This document shows positions 53,245 through 62,998 of a stretch of 64,000 nucleotides of DNA, piece after piece. Location: NCBI GenBank assembly GCA_016718825.1, contig JADKCL010000024.1, forward strand, positions 62,001 to 126,000, read 5' to 3'. Source of the stretch: Bacteroidota bacterium (GTDB lineage Bacteria; Bacteroidota; Bacteroidia; J057; JADKCL01). Under the pieces are notes generated by a model, which was not told where the DNA came from, made no database searches, and saw only the letters and a list, made by a program, of their open reading frames with translations. The position numbers and the translations under genes are program-made. The stretch's first letter is position 1; every line of letters begins with the position of its first letter.

Positions 53245-53553
53245 ATGGCGCGGCAAAGGTTGAATGTTGGTGACATATTTGAATTGCCTGATGGCCATCT
53301 CGTCATCGGTCTTTACACGCGCAGTGATGAACTTCGGGATCAGTGGAGGAACACCCCGATTCCGGATGTAAAGTCCCAATACGAAGGGAAAAAGATTCAT
53401 GTCTTTGGCGAAGGCTATCAGTTTGAAACCGAAGTACTTGATGTTGACATTTCCAATTCGATTGCCGACTTCAAGAATGTCTTCCTGAAATTGGACAACA
53501 ATGAATGGACGAAGCGGATTCAGATTGATGATGCGGTGGAAGTGGAGGTGTGA
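53245..53553 (+). CDS. hypothetical small β-rich protein (102 aa)
   Basis: The soluble protein opens with LNVGDIFELPDGHLVIGLYT, which suggests a small β-barrel or SH3-like fold in which a 'VGDiFElP' strand begins the domain. The C-terminal part (NVFLKLDNNEWTKRIQIDDA) is acidic. There is no signal peptide or membrane segment. It is isolated, with ~340 nt of non-coding DNA on one side and a convergent gene on the other. No family is recognised. Confidence 0.55.
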   Translation: MARQRLNVGDIFELPDGHLVIGLYTRSDELRDQWRNTPIPDVKSQYEGKKIHVFGEGYQFETEVLDVDISNSIADFKNVFLKLDNNEWTKRIQIDDAVEVEV

Positions 53554-53801
53554 CGCAGGGTAAATCGATCTAAATTGCGACAATCAACCAGCGCAATATG
53601 CAAGTGAACAAGCCACATCAGATGTTGGTTACGCAAGGTTTGATCCTCAAACCCATGAGCGCTTCCCAACCACCCTCCGCATCGGCCGCGCGGCCCACTT
53701 TCGCTGCCGCCATGCTGGTTCCAATGGTATTGAACGATACAGCCTCGCGGGCCTCCTTTTTATCGGCGAGTTCGTAGATGTGAAAACTGCCTTGCCGGGC
53801 T

Positions 53802-54767
53802 TCACCAATATTCAAATTCCCTTCTCAATGTATTTGTAGTCTTCCATAAACCTGATTCTCCGGTTTTCAGTTCCTGGGTGAGCAGTTGTTCTTGCGCATC
53901 ATAGCGTAAACGACAGTGGGTGGAATTTGGGGTATGATGTGAAGTGAGGATACTTTCTGTCAATTTCCCGTCCGTGTCGTAGCTAAATTCCTCCGATTCC
54001 CGCTGAGAACCCATTCGAAGTTCGCGCGTGGCCATTTGGGAGCCTTGATAGGTCCAAGCCTCAATTTCGGTCGTATCGATTTTTCCTCGCCCGAAAGAAA
54101 GAACGAGCTTTTGAATCAGATGATTCTCCTTGTCATAAGCATACTTTGTCCTCGTCTCACCTGCAACGCCCCGAATCGTTCGGATGGTTTCCTGCAAACA
54201 GCCAGACGCATCGTATTTGTACTTGGTTCCGCCGACATTCATTCCGGTTTCGTCAAATTCATTCATTTCCAGGACATCCCCGTTGGGTGCTAAATTCTCT
54301 TCCATCATCAGGAAGGTGGGACCTGCCAATCTAGCCATCAAGGGTGCATGCTCATGCCAAGCTTCACGCGTTTTTGGGAACCCGTTGACGGAACAGCCGT
54401 TGTTCAGGTCTGCATAATCTGGAAGGATGGACGTTACAACTCCTTTGTAGGTGGCTGCTCGTTGCGTTCGGGCTTCGGGTGTTTCATACTTTTCGATTAC
54501 TTGTAAAGTGCCAGCCTGCACGGTACACTCCAGCCTGCAAATTGAATCGCCGCTGTACCGAACCGTTGTGATGCACAATGCTTCGAATATTCCATTGTAT
54601 TTCCAGAAGATCAACCTCCCCTCCCGATCAAAATGCCGAACTGCAGAGACTTTCCCATTGTTGTAGGTACGTTCAACCTTCACACCGGACTTTGGTGCCG
54701 ACGATTGCGCAGTTGCGCTCCCGATGCAAGTCAGAATAACGACGACGGCAAAAACGAATGATTTCAT
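53802..54767 (-). CDS. exported protein with RHS/YD-like repeats
   Basis: The 321-aa protein has the signal peptide MKSFVFAVVVILTCIGSATA. A series of β-hairpin repeats follows, of the type YNNGKVSAVRHFDREGRLIF, YKYDASGCLQETIRT, KYAYDKENHLIQKLV and FSYDTDGKLTESILT. These resemble the Y-D repeats of RHS/wall-associated proteins or MORN-like strands. No toxin domain follows. It has no sorting domain and so is probably periplasmic. The gene has no close neighbour. Function unknown; a structural or carbohydrate-binding role is possible. Confidence 0.65.
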   Translation of the reverse strand: MKSFVFAVVVILTCIGSATAQSSAPKSGVKVERTYNNGKVSAVRHFDREGRLIFWKYNGIFEALCITTVRYSGDSICRLECTVQAGTLQVIEKYETPEARTQRAATYKGVVTSILPDYADLNNGCSVNGFPKTREAWHEHAPLMARLAGPTFLMMEENLAPNGDVLEMNEFDETGMNVGGTKYKYDASGCLQETIRTIRGVAGETRTKYAYDKENHLIQKLVLSFGRGKIDTTEIEAWTYQGSQMATRELRMGSQRESEEFSYDTDGKLTESILTSHHTPNSTHCRLRYDAQEQLLTQELKTGESGLWKTTNTLRREFEYW

Positions 54768-55095
54768 GTTTCAAATTAGTTTGATGGATGAAGATAGCTG
54801 GCTAAGATTGGATAAGCAAATATGCTTGGTGTGGTTGGAAACGGAATTTCAGCCATGACTCGTTTTAAATCAATACAATGCAAGAAAAATTCTGCCTAAA
54901 TTGGTACTGCGTGCAACTGTATCAAAATCCCTCGGTTATTCTTGCGGTTAACAGTTGGCTGAAAAGGCTTACGCTGTTGCCCCCTCGTAGATGTGCCGGA
55001 ACGCGGGACTGAATTGGGCACAATGCTGAGATGGCCTTTTGATACTGCGGCAAATCTGTTTCTTCTTCGAAGGGAACCCATTATTGAGATAAAAA
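54768..55095. other. divergent intergenic region, nothing recognised
   Basis: This is an A/T-rich 328-nt gap between the RHS-like gene and the esterase gene. It should contain two promoters, but no exact TTG/TAnnTTTG pair was found. Confidence 0.4.
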
Positions 55096-57282
55096 ATGAG
55101 AATCTTTTACACCTTCCTTCTGATCTGCTTATGCCTCACGGGCATGGCTCAAACAAATGTGCGCGGCTGGTACGCCAAAGGTCAAGTGTGGATCGTATGG
55201 GAAGATGTCCCGCCGACACCGGAGACTTACGCCATCTATTCCAGTCCAAGCCCGTTTACGAGCACGAACGCTGCCGCGCTCACGGGCAGGCTGTTTGAGG
55301 AGGAATGGCTCCCATTCGCAGGTCGGGAACAAATCGCGCCCAATGCCACCTACCGCATTCCCAATGACTCGGGCAGTACCTATCAGTTGCTGAGCAATGA
55401 AGGCGTGTTTGTCTTTACGCCGCATCAGCAGGGGCAGCTGTATTTTGCCGTTGTGAAATGGGGCGATACGGCAGCTGTGGCCGGCGTCAACCGCACGGCC
55501 ACGGCGGTCACATTCCAATACGATCCGATCGGCGACCCCGTGCAATGTCACCACCAAGGTTCGTTTGCCTCTCCTTTTGCGCCGGCTTATACCTGCCATG
55601 CCTATTATATGTGGGCGGATGGTCGGCAAAATCAATGGGAAGGCCGACCGGATTTTCCCGTAATGGCCAACGACTACAAAAATGGGATGCCCAGCATGTT
55701 TTTGGTGAGCGCGCCCCCGAGTTTGGATACCACGGTCGCGATTCCCGAAACCGTTTGGCTGCATGGCGGTGGCGGTACAGCCCATCAATCGATTGCCGGT
55801 TCGCGGCCCATTGTAGGCATTCTCCCCAACAAAGGCATCTTGGTCGCGCACAACGACGATCTTTTTGGCTACCGCGGCGCGAATCCACCTTCTACGGAAC
55901 ATGTTTCTACGCACTTTGGATGGCGCACCACTTGGAATCCGTTTGACACCAACAATTATGGTTTGACCAACGATACAGTGGTAAATTATACACAGCGACG
56001 GTACCATTGGATTGATCAGTGGCTGATTGAGAATTGGAATGTGGATCCTGCGAATATCAACATCAATGGCCACAGCATGGGTGCTTATGGTTCGACGGCC
56101 ATGGCGAAGTCTTATCCGGAACATTATGCTACGCTGACAGCCTTTAACAATGGTTTTGAGGGCATTGTCGCGGATACCGGAGCCGCTGTTTTGTATGGTA
56201 TCAATCCGCCGATGGCGCCAACGCCATTGCGCGACCGGAGTGGAGCCACCGTTTTGCTCGGGACTGTGTTTGATATTACGCACCGCAATGCCGCGGCCCG
56301 TGATTTCCCCTTGATCCGGATATTCAACAGCAAAAATGACCTCGATGGAACAATGAAATGGGATGCTTTGATCGTTCAACAATTCAAGGAAGCCGACTCC
56401 TTGGGTTTTGGGGCACAACTGAATTGGAGCGAACGCGCACACGGGATTGACACGGGTCCTGCCTACTCTGACCATTGGCATCACGGAAATTTTCCGACGA
56501 CGCAAACCGCCATGGACAATGTTGCCGTCGAAGAAACCTTCCGGTCCGACCGGTCTTTTCCGGCATTCTTCAACCATCGGTACGACCCGCTCAACAATGA
56601 TCCCGGCGATGGTACGCCCGGCACGTTTCCCGCAGGCGATGGCGACGATTGGGGCACTTGGGGTGGATGGCACCGTTGGCAATGGGACAGCATCACCGAC
56701 ATTCCGAGCACTTGGTCAGTGACAGCTTGGTTGGAGTCGAATGCCGTTTTCATCGATGACAATTGCCCGCTTCCGGAACTGACGTCAGAGTTATCGATCC
56801 GCAAACCGCAACAATTCAAGCGTGCTTCCGGAACACAGTTGGATTGGACCGTGAAGGAATATGGTACAGACAGCCTGCTACAAAGCGGATGGGTAATGGT
56901 ATTTCCCGATTCTGTTGTTGTGCTCCCAATGGTCACCGTCTATCCGGAAAACATTCGGAAAGTTGTCATTACCGTGGAGGATCATGCGATGTCCAGCGAA
57001 GACGGCCTGGCAGCGAACGTTTTCCATTCCGTAAAAATCTTCCCGAATCCATCTACGGCCGGCGCCCAATTGGAAGTAGCTGTGGCAAGAGGCGTCGAAT
57101 GTGAAATCAAGGCGATCGCATTGGACGGAACATCTTCGGCCTTCACGACGCGCCTTTCGCCCGGAAAAAATCAGGTTTCGTTGTCGCCATTTGATGCATT
57201 GCCCTCGGGTTTTTACGTGATTGAGATCCTGGCGAATGGAAAAAGGGAGGTGCGTAAGTGGGTGAAGGTAGTTTGCAATTAG
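55096..57282 (+). CDS. T9SS-exported α/β-hydrolase (esterase-like)
   Basis: The 728-aa protein has the signal peptide MRIFYTFLLICLCLTGMAQ and an N-terminal β-domain (~22-200). An α/β-hydrolase core follows with the oxyanion region HGGGGTAHQS (~219-228) and the nucleophile elbow GHSMGAYGS, Ser at ~327. A later Asp (FNSKNDLDG) and the His of WSERAHGID are candidates for the acid and base. The C-terminus is a sorting domain (VKIFPNPSTAGAQLEVAV ... REVRKWVKVV). The layout is that of secreted esterases or peptidase-like hydrolases acting on polymers outside the cell. The substrate is unknown. It is followed by a duplicated intergenic segment and a second T9SS cargo gene. Confidence 0.8.
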   Translation: MRIFYTFLLICLCLTGMAQTNVRGWYAKGQVWIVWEDVPPTPETYAIYSSPSPFTSTNAAALTGRLFEEEWLPFAGREQIAPNATYRIPNDSGSTYQLLSNEGVFVFTPHQQGQLYFAVVKWGDTAAVAGVNRTATAVTFQYDPIGDPVQCHHQGSFASPFAPAYTCHAYYMWADGRQNQWEGRPDFPVMANDYKNGMPSMFLVSAPPSLDTTVAIPETVWLHGGGGTAHQSIAGSRPIVGILPNKGILVAHNDDLFGYRGANPPSTEHVSTHFGWRTTWNPFDTNNYGLTNDTVVNYTQRRYHWIDQWLIENWNVDPANININGHSMGAYGSTAMAKSYPEHYATLTAFNNGFEGIVADTGAAVLYGINPPMAPTPLRDRSGATVLLGTVFDITHRNAAARDFPLIRIFNSKNDLDGTMKWDALIVQQFKEADSLGFGAQLNWSERAHGIDTGPAYSDHWHHGNFPTTQTAMDNVAVEETFRSDRSFPAFFNHRYDPLNNDPGDGTPGTFPAGDGDDWGTWGGWHRWQWDSITDIPSTWSVTAWLESNAVFIDDNCPLPELTSELSIRKPQQFKRASGTQLDWTVKEYGTDSLLQSGWVMVFPDSVVVLPMVTVYPENIRKVVITVEDHAMSSEDGLAANVFHSVKIFPNPSTAGAQLEVAVARGVECEIKAIALDGTSSAFTTRLSPGKNQVSLSPFDALPSGFYVIEILANGKREVRKWVKVVCN

Positions 57283-57289
57283 AAGTTAG

Positions 57290-57450
57290 CAGGTAGCAGT
57301 TGGGAATTGGAAATGATCGTTGCTTGGGCGATGCTCATTAAAAGTGGCATTGCCGACATGGCGGAACTTGGCGTTTGAATGCGCTTGATTCCGCAAGGTA
57401 CACCTTCAAGGAGGCCTGGACGAAAACGCCCGTCTTTGACGACGATTCCT
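57290..57450 (+). repeat. deleted duplicate of the 59405-59843 segment
   Basis: 57290-57386 is nearly identical to 59405-59501 (for example GGGAATTGGAAATGATCGTT). 57387-57450 matches 59780-59843, inside the DUF3943 gene, so the copy lacks 278 bp including that gene's start. The junction lies at CGCTT, which is present at both ends of the missing piece (59497-59501 and 59775-59779). No gene is otherwise seen in the 57283-57642 gap. Confidence 0.8.
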
Positions 57451-57642
57451 CACTTCCATATTTTTGGACGATGCGGGTGAAACTGCCTCCTTGTTACCGC
57501 CATGGCTTATCCACCCTAGCCCAGAAAAGCACCCAACCGCCATAATTCTGATCATCCCACTAGCGAAAGTGAAGATGGTTTGCGAATTTGGCCAAACCGT
57601 ATACCTGTGTTTTTTTGTAAAGGCTTTTAACGAAATCATCCA

Positions 57643-59397
57643 ATGAAGAAACATCTATTGACAGCATTGTTTGTGGGGATCACCCTCTCTGGATTTTCCC
57701 AAGCCCTCCAATGGGCTTACAGCTTTCAAAATCAAGCGGTCATGGAAGCAATGACCGATGTCGCGGCCAACGGAACCGACCGGTTTGCCATCATCGGCAA
57801 CGGCAATTCGGGCATCAGCATGGATCCGATTGGCGGCAGTCCGATGTACAATTCGAGCGGCAATTTTATCGCCTGCTACAATGCCAATGCTGCCATCCAA
57901 TGGATACAACCCGCTGTCGGGAGCACGTTTGGCGTCCAATTGGCGGCGAATGGAGATGTCTATGTCTGCGGCGGATTCTCGGGCACGCAAGACTTTGATC
58001 CGGCAGGCGGCAGCTTCCCGCTCACGGCCACCGGTTTTGACAGCTACCTTCAGAAATTCAATGCCGACGGGACATTTGCCTGGGCTGCAGCGGCCTCGGC
58101 CGAAGGCACAGCCTCCGAAATTGAAGTTTTGGCCGATGGCCGCATCATCGTGGCCGGCCGCTCCGATGTCGATGCCACGGTGACACTCAGCAACAGCAGC
58201 ACAGTGACGCTGCTCAAGGGCGTATTTATCCTGGAATTCAGCGCGACCGGCAGCCTTACCAATGCCTTCAGCATCTCCGTGCCCGCCCCTGCGGGATACG
58301 GTTATGTGTATGCGCTTACTTCGGATGCGAGCAACAACGTCTATCTCGGCGGGAGCCTCGACGGCATTGCCGACTTCGACCTCGGCGCAGGCACAGCCAA
58401 CAATGTAGCAACAAGTGCTTATGATGCTTATTGCGTGAAATACAATTCCAGCTTTCAATTGCAGTGGTTTCGGCAGTTTGGAGACGACAATACACCGACG
58501 GGTTGGGACAAACTGCGTGGCTTGGCGGTCGATGCCGCGGGCAATGTTTATGCGGGCGGCGAATTCACCTGGACCACGGACTTTGACATCGCAAATCCGG
58601 GAACGCATGTCTTGATTTCCGATCCGGCATCGCAGGCGCCGAGTGGATTTTTGTTGCAGTGGAATTCGGCGGGAGCCCTCAACTGGGTCAAGAAAATCGG
58701 AAACAACAACGGCGGCATCCCGACGGAGTCAGCCCAAGTTGCCGTGACACAGATCGCGCTTCAAAACAACACGCTCTACGCCGGCTTCGAAGGTTGGGGC
58801 TATTGGGATGTGGATCCGTCGGGCAGCAATACCATCCTGGAGGTCGGCGCGGTGGCAAGTCCGGGCATCGGTTTCGGTAAATATTCAGATGCAGGCAATT
58901 ACCTCGCGGCTTTTTCGATCGATACCAATGCAGCGAGCAGCGGACTCACGACGGTGGGTTTTGGCATGCTGGGAACGGATCAATTCGTGACGGCTGGCAA
59001 ATTCAACAAGCGTCTGGATTTTGATCCTACGGGCGGCAGCACCTTCCTTCAAACCGATGTCAATGGCGGCTTCTACGAATTTGACAACGACCTCTACATT
59101 GCGAAATATGGCTTCGGAGGCATTACAGCAGTCAACGAGCGCCCATTGGGTTCTTCGTTTCAATTGTATCCGAATCCGTTCCAAACGCAATTGTGGGTGG
59201 CTCAGGATGCGAATCAGAATCCGTTGCGCGTCAACATCTACGATGCACAAGGCAAATTGATCGCCACAGCAATTCCAGATATGCAGGGCAGCATCAATAC
59301 GACCGACCTGCAGGCGGGCTTCTACACCGTGGAAGTGCTTTCGGGTTCCTCCCAGCGCGATTGCTTTAAAATGGTCAAAGCTGGAAGCAGCCGCTGA
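57643..59397 (+). CDS. T9SS-exported propeller-like protein
   Basis: The 584-aa protein has the signal peptide MKKHLLTALFVGITLSGFSQ and SBBP-like blades to ~490, with repeated GDVYVCGGFSGTQDFDPAGG, NNVYLGGSLDGIADFDLGAG and NVYAGGEFTWTTDFDIANPG. The sorting domain at the end has FQLYPNPFQTQLWVAQDANQ and GFYTVEVLSG. It is related in design to the 49351 protein but more divergent, with Ala/Gly-rich blades. It is flanked on both sides by copies of the same intergenic sequence, so a segmental duplication has shaped this neighbourhood. Ligand and role are unknown. Confidence 0.8.
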   Translation: MKKHLLTALFVGITLSGFSQALQWAYSFQNQAVMEAMTDVAANGTDRFAIIGNGNSGISMDPIGGSPMYNSSGNFIACYNANAAIQWIQPAVGSTFGVQLAANGDVYVCGGFSGTQDFDPAGGSFPLTATGFDSYLQKFNADGTFAWAAAASAEGTASEIEVLADGRIIVAGRSDVDATVTLSNSSTVTLLKGVFILEFSATGSLTNAFSISVPAPAGYGYVYALTSDASNNVYLGGSLDGIADFDLGAGTANNVATSAYDAYCVKYNSSFQLQWFRQFGDDNTPTGWDKLRGLAVDAAGNVYAGGEFTWTTDFDIANPGTHVLISDPASQAPSGFLLQWNSAGALNWVKKIGNNNGGIPTESAQVAVTQIALQNNTLYAGFEGWGYWDVDPSGSNTILEVGAVASPGIGFGKYSDAGNYLAAFSIDTNAASSGLTTVGFGMLGTDQFVTAGKFNKRLDFDPTGGSTFLQTDVNGGFYEFDNDLYIAKYGFGGITAVNERPLGSSFQLYPNPFQTQLWVAQDANQNPLRVNIYDAQGKLIATAIPDMQGSINTTDLQAGFYTVEVLSGSSQRDCFKMVKAGSSR

Positions 59398-59554
59398 GGT
59401 AAGGCAGGTTGCAGTTGGGAATTGGAAATGATCGTTGCTTGGGCGATAATCATTAAAAGTGGCATTGCCGACATGGCGGACATACGCGTTTGAATGCGCT
59501 TCCTTGCCCCATCGGGTCACACCATTTTCTGATTTTTTGAGATATTTGCTGGCT

Positions 59555-60157
59555 ATGCGCCGGTATTTTTTGATCCTTCCGCTTTTCGTGTTGCTTCTGA
59601 TGCAGCATTTTGGCTCCTATGCCCAGGCTGTGGATACGGTTTCCATCGTTCGACTGCGGCATCAGGAAGCGCCGTTGGGTCGGAAATTGCTGCGCGCGGA
59701 GCTGATTGGATTGGGTGCGCAGGGCGCCACCACGGGGCTTTTGTTCGTGCTGCCACGCGATTTTACGAATTGGTCGCTTGATTCCGCAAGGTACACCTTC
59801 AAGGAGGCCTGGACGAAACCGCCCGTCTTTGACCACGATTCCTGGGTATTCAATTATGCTGCCCATCCTTACTCGGGAGCCTTCATGTACAACACCATGC
59901 GCAGCCAAGGTGCAAAACCGCTACCCTCCTACCTGTTTGCCACCGGCCAGAGTTTGATTTGGGAATTCATGATCGAATCCTGGGTGGAACGCCCGAGCAT
60001 TCAGGACTTGATCATTACTTCCAATTTGGGTTCCCTGCTGGGGGAAGCCATCCACCGCGCCACCCTGCGCATGAAACGCAATGGCTTCACCACCATCGAA
60101 AAGATCTTCGTGATCGTCTCCAATCCCGCCTATTGCATCAACAACGGACTGAAATGA
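59555..60157 (+). CDS. DUF3943-like exported protein
   Basis: Started at the ATG at 59555, the protein is 200 aa with the signal peptide MRRYFLILPLFVLLLMQHFG. The body has WVFNYAAHPYSGAFMYNTMR, LFATGQSLIWEFMIESWVER and LIITSNLGSLLGEAIHRATL. These match the 'HPy.Ga..Y...r', 'S..WE...E....pS..D' and 'G...GE..hR' pattern of DUF3943, an uncharacterised outer-membrane or periplasmic family in Gram-negative bacteria. A GTG start at 59459 would precede the signal peptide. A fragment of the same gene is present in the duplicated segment at 57387-57450. Confidence 0.75.
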   Translation: MRRYFLILPLFVLLLMQHFGSYAQAVDTVSIVRLRHQEAPLGRKLLRAELIGLGAQGATTGLLFVLPRDFTNWSLDSARYTFKEAWTKPPVFDHDSWVFNYAAHPYSGAFMYNTMRSQGAKPLPSYLFATGQSLIWEFMIESWVERPSIQDLIITSNLGSLLGEAIHRATLRMKRNGFTTIEKIFVIVSNPAYCINNGLK

Positions 60158-60571
60158 GAATCCGTGGGTAGGATCGCGGTTGAGCATCCTGAACGCCCTT
60201 GGGAATGGCACTCAGGCATGGAATTTGAGACTTCCAAGAAGTTTATCGATTGAAAAAGTGCACTTTACGTGTGATGGATTTCCGCACCGAAGCGCATAGC
60301 CGCCGCAGATGCATGCCGCTTTTTGGTAGCCGGCGTGAAAGCGAGCTTGGTCAATGACGGCTACGGTAGGAGAAACGCCGGTCATTGTACAGCAAAGATG
60401 CCCCCCCCTCGTTGACGGAAGCATGGATGCGCACGGATCCGATTTCTCTCAAAAATGCCATGAACACACTTTGGCGAATGCAATAGATATTCTAACTTGT
60501 CGTCGTTACCCTATCGTTCCAAGTTTGGCAAGGTTTGTACCGCGCCTTCGAATCAAAAATTGTCAATTGCC
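60158..60571. other. intergenic region, nothing recognised
   Basis: These 414 nt separate the DUF3943-like gene from the putative effector gene. No credible coding frame, RNA gene, repeat or exact Bacteroidota promoter was found. Confidence 0.45.
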
Positions 60572-62776
60572 ATGAGTGAAAGATCAGAAATTACCCGCAC
60601 GCCACTCACAACGATGGAAAATGGCGAGGGCGGCGAATCCGAAGGACGCAGCTTGGCTCCTCCAGCCTTTTCATTGACCGCAAGCGCTGCAGCCTCTCCT
60701 CCTGCTGAAGGCGGCGCCGGTGTCGCACAGTTGACAGCCGGCGAAACCGAAGCTGCCTCCGAACCACTTGCACCCGCTGTGTGGGACGAATTTTACCGCG
60801 AATTCAACCGTGAATTTGCGCCTGTGCTCCAAATTCTCGGGCCCGACGAGCACGAAGGCGGCGAACGTGTGAGCCTCGCAAAGCTGCGCACGAAGTTCTC
60901 GCCGCGTGAGGTTCGCCTGCTCCTTGATTTTTGCCGCACACAATTCATCCCCGACGGATTGTGGAACACCGGAGAACATTGTGAGACGGATGCCCGCGAG
61001 CGCATCCTATTGGCCTCTCATATCCTAGACCAAGGCCACATACGCCACGGAAGCATGGTGGAGGATTTGCATGCGCGCATGTGCGGGCACTGGGCCACGC
61101 TTGTTTATGCTTATGCGGGCACCACACGCGAAGTTGGTCCCTCGGCAAGTGGGGTCATGGGCAATTTTGATCACAGCGGCCATGTCGTATTCGGGACCGG
61201 TACGGTAACTGGCGAAATGGGTAGCCGTGTGGAACTCGATGCGTTACCGGCTGGGCAACAAGACGATATCGGCGAAGTTCAAGAAGGAACGGGCCATGCG
61301 ACTGCCATTGCTGCGGCACGTGCAAGTGGCGATGCCGAACGCTTGCGGCGTTTTGCCAGGCTCAGAGGCATTCCGTCCGGACAGTTTGATGACATGAAGG
61401 CAGGTGATTGGCTTTGGATCTACAACGGAAATGGATCCGGACTTGGAGCGCATAGTATTATCTTCTCGCATTGGACCACTGACTTGGTAGCAGGTCCACA
61501 AGGCGGAATGTGCCGGAAGGGAGTCGCTTACAGCCAAGGACATCCTGCTGAGGGTGGCAGGAGACACGAAATTGAGGTCGGAGACAGATTTTATTTTACC
61601 GAGACGCCCTACCGTTGCATCAGCCCGATCATCAATTGGATTCACATCAATGACGAAGCCCATGCCGCAAGTACGATCGAGGAAATCCTGCTGATGGATC
61701 CGCCTTCGCCCGAGGCGGAGGTGACGGAAGCTCCGCCACGTGGCAGGCGTCCACGACGCGACATGAGTGTGCGCGGTCGTAACGAAACGCTGTTGATGCA
61801 AGCAGCGCGCGGTAGCGAAAGCATCAACGTGCAGGGACTTTATGCTGACCTCATCGCGGAAATCAATGGCTACATGGGTATTTTGGCTCCCCGCATGAGC
61901 GCCCACCAAATCTCGGTGATCCGTCCTTACTTGGAACCAAGAACGGGCGATACCATTGACTTCAACTACCTTGAAATTTTGGTTCGCCTCATTCAGCGCC
62001 TGAAACCGATGGCGACGAATGCCGCAATATTGACTGCCAATACCGCTTCCACGGAAGACGGCGTCGCTGAGCGGTATGCACGTACAGCGCCCGCCCGCCT
62101 CGCAAGTATCGGCACGAACAATGCCATAGCGCGCGCAAAAATCACGGAGCTTTCACCCACGCTTGATGCGATGTTGTTACTCGCCGATGACTTTACCGGG
62201 CATGCACGCCTCACGGAAATTGCCGCGCTCTTTACAATGCTCCAAAGCCAATATGACGAAGTACAGGCAAGTTCGGTACAAGCATTGGAAGGGGAAAGAC
62301 TCGCGACCTCCTTTGCAGGTGGCGAAGGATTGGCAGCCGAGATCCAAGCGGCCATGCAGCCCACCGAAGCAGGTGGGGAACCCTTGAGCCGCGGTGCAGC
62401 ATTTGAACGTGTATTGGCGGCGCACGGCATGGATTTGGGACAGTATGACCGCGCAACGAATGCAGCTTCAGCCTTCGCCCGAGGCGCTGTAGGGATCGTG
62501 TCCACGCTCACCACCCTGCAACAAACCCTAGGTGGCCCCACTCGCCGGATACCAGCCATTCGCAGTTACCGCGTACTCTTTCGGGATGCAGCTCCACAAA
62601 TCGCCCGCCTGCGCGTGCTTTCGCGCACCATTCGCGAAGGAAACCGTGCCACTGCGAGCTACCACCTCGCCCACCCTGGCAACATCCGTGGTGCGGATAC
62701 CACGACGGGGGTTACGGGATTGCTCGGGGCTGTAAGGCCGGTTGGAAGGTTGAGGGGATTGGTTAGAGGGGGGTGA
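60572..62776 (+). CDS. putative non-Sec cargo/effector with Cys-His amidase-like domain
   Basis: The 734-aa protein starts at the ATG at 60572 (a TTG at 60497 is rejected) and has no signal peptide. Residues 1-65 are low-complexity and contain PPAFSLTAS (30-38) and VAQL. This leader recurs in the window's metzincin and recalls proteins of extracellular contractile injection loci. Residues ~70-400 include ARMCGHWATLVYAYAG (Cys171) and LWIYNGNGSGLGAHSIIFSH (His294) before a β-rich GDRFYFTE segment, the order of NlpC/P60- or CHAP-like cysteine amidases. Residues ~420-734 are helical and Ala-rich, without membrane segments. A peptidoglycan- or amide-cleaving toxin is plausible but unproven. The gene lies immediately before the CRISPR locus. 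Confidence 0.6.
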   Translation: MSERSEITRTPLTTMENGEGGESEGRSLAPPAFSLTASAAASPPAEGGAGVAQLTAGETEAASEPLAPAVWDEFYREFNREFAPVLQILGPDEHEGGERVSLAKLRTKFSPREVRLLLDFCRTQFIPDGLWNTGEHCETDARERILLASHILDQGHIRHGSMVEDLHARMCGHWATLVYAYAGTTREVGPSASGVMGNFDHSGHVVFGTGTVTGEMGSRVELDALPAGQQDDIGEVQEGTGHATAIAAARASGDAERLRRFARLRGIPSGQFDDMKAGDWLWIYNGNGSGLGAHSIIFSHWTTDLVAGPQGGMCRKGVAYSQGHPAEGGRRHEIEVGDRFYFTETPYRCISPIINWIHINDEAHAASTIEEILLMDPPSPEAEVTEAPPRGRRPRRDMSVRGRNETLLMQAARGSESINVQGLYADLIAEINGYMGILAPRMSAHQISVIRPYLEPRTGDTIDFNYLEILVRLIQRLKPMATNAAILTANTASTEDGVAERYARTAPARLASIGTNNAIARAKITELSPTLDAMLLLADDFTGHARLTEIAALFTMLQSQYDEVQASSVQALEGERLATSFAGGEGLAAEIQAAMQPTEAGGEPLSRGAAFERVLAAHGMDLGQYDRATNAASAFARGAVGIVSTLTTLQQTLGGPTRRIPAIRSYRVLFRDAAPQIARLRVLSRTIREGNRATASYHLAHPGNIRGADTTTGVTGLLGAVRPVGRLRGLVRGG

Positions 62777-62970
62777 TTGAATGCCGAAACTTCAGATCGA
62801 GTAACATAATATCGATGATTGGCAAAATAACGATCTGCGATTGTCACCACCATAATTTTGACATGCGATACATTTACGGAATGTAATTCGATGATGGTCA
62901 ATTCGTCTTGCATTCCTTTGGTCAGAAGGTTGATGGACCATTCGTGGCCATCGATGGTAGGATGATAGGC

Positions 62971-62998
62971 AAAAAAAAGGCCCACTCGGGGAGCAGGC
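62971..62998 (-). terminator. intrinsic terminator of the tracrRNA candidate
   Basis: GCCTGCTC (62998-62991), loop CCC and GAGTGGGC (62987-62980) form an 8-bp stem with two G-U pairs, then C and T8 on the minus strand. Confidence 0.8.

Noticed and set aside
53618..53815. 65-codon minus-strand frame after the RHS-like gene
   Set aside because: It has no family-like pattern, overlaps the end of the upstream gene and is too short to support without other evidence.
55129..56682. 517-codon minus-strand frame
   Set aside because: It is a shadow of the T9SS esterase gene on the plus strand.
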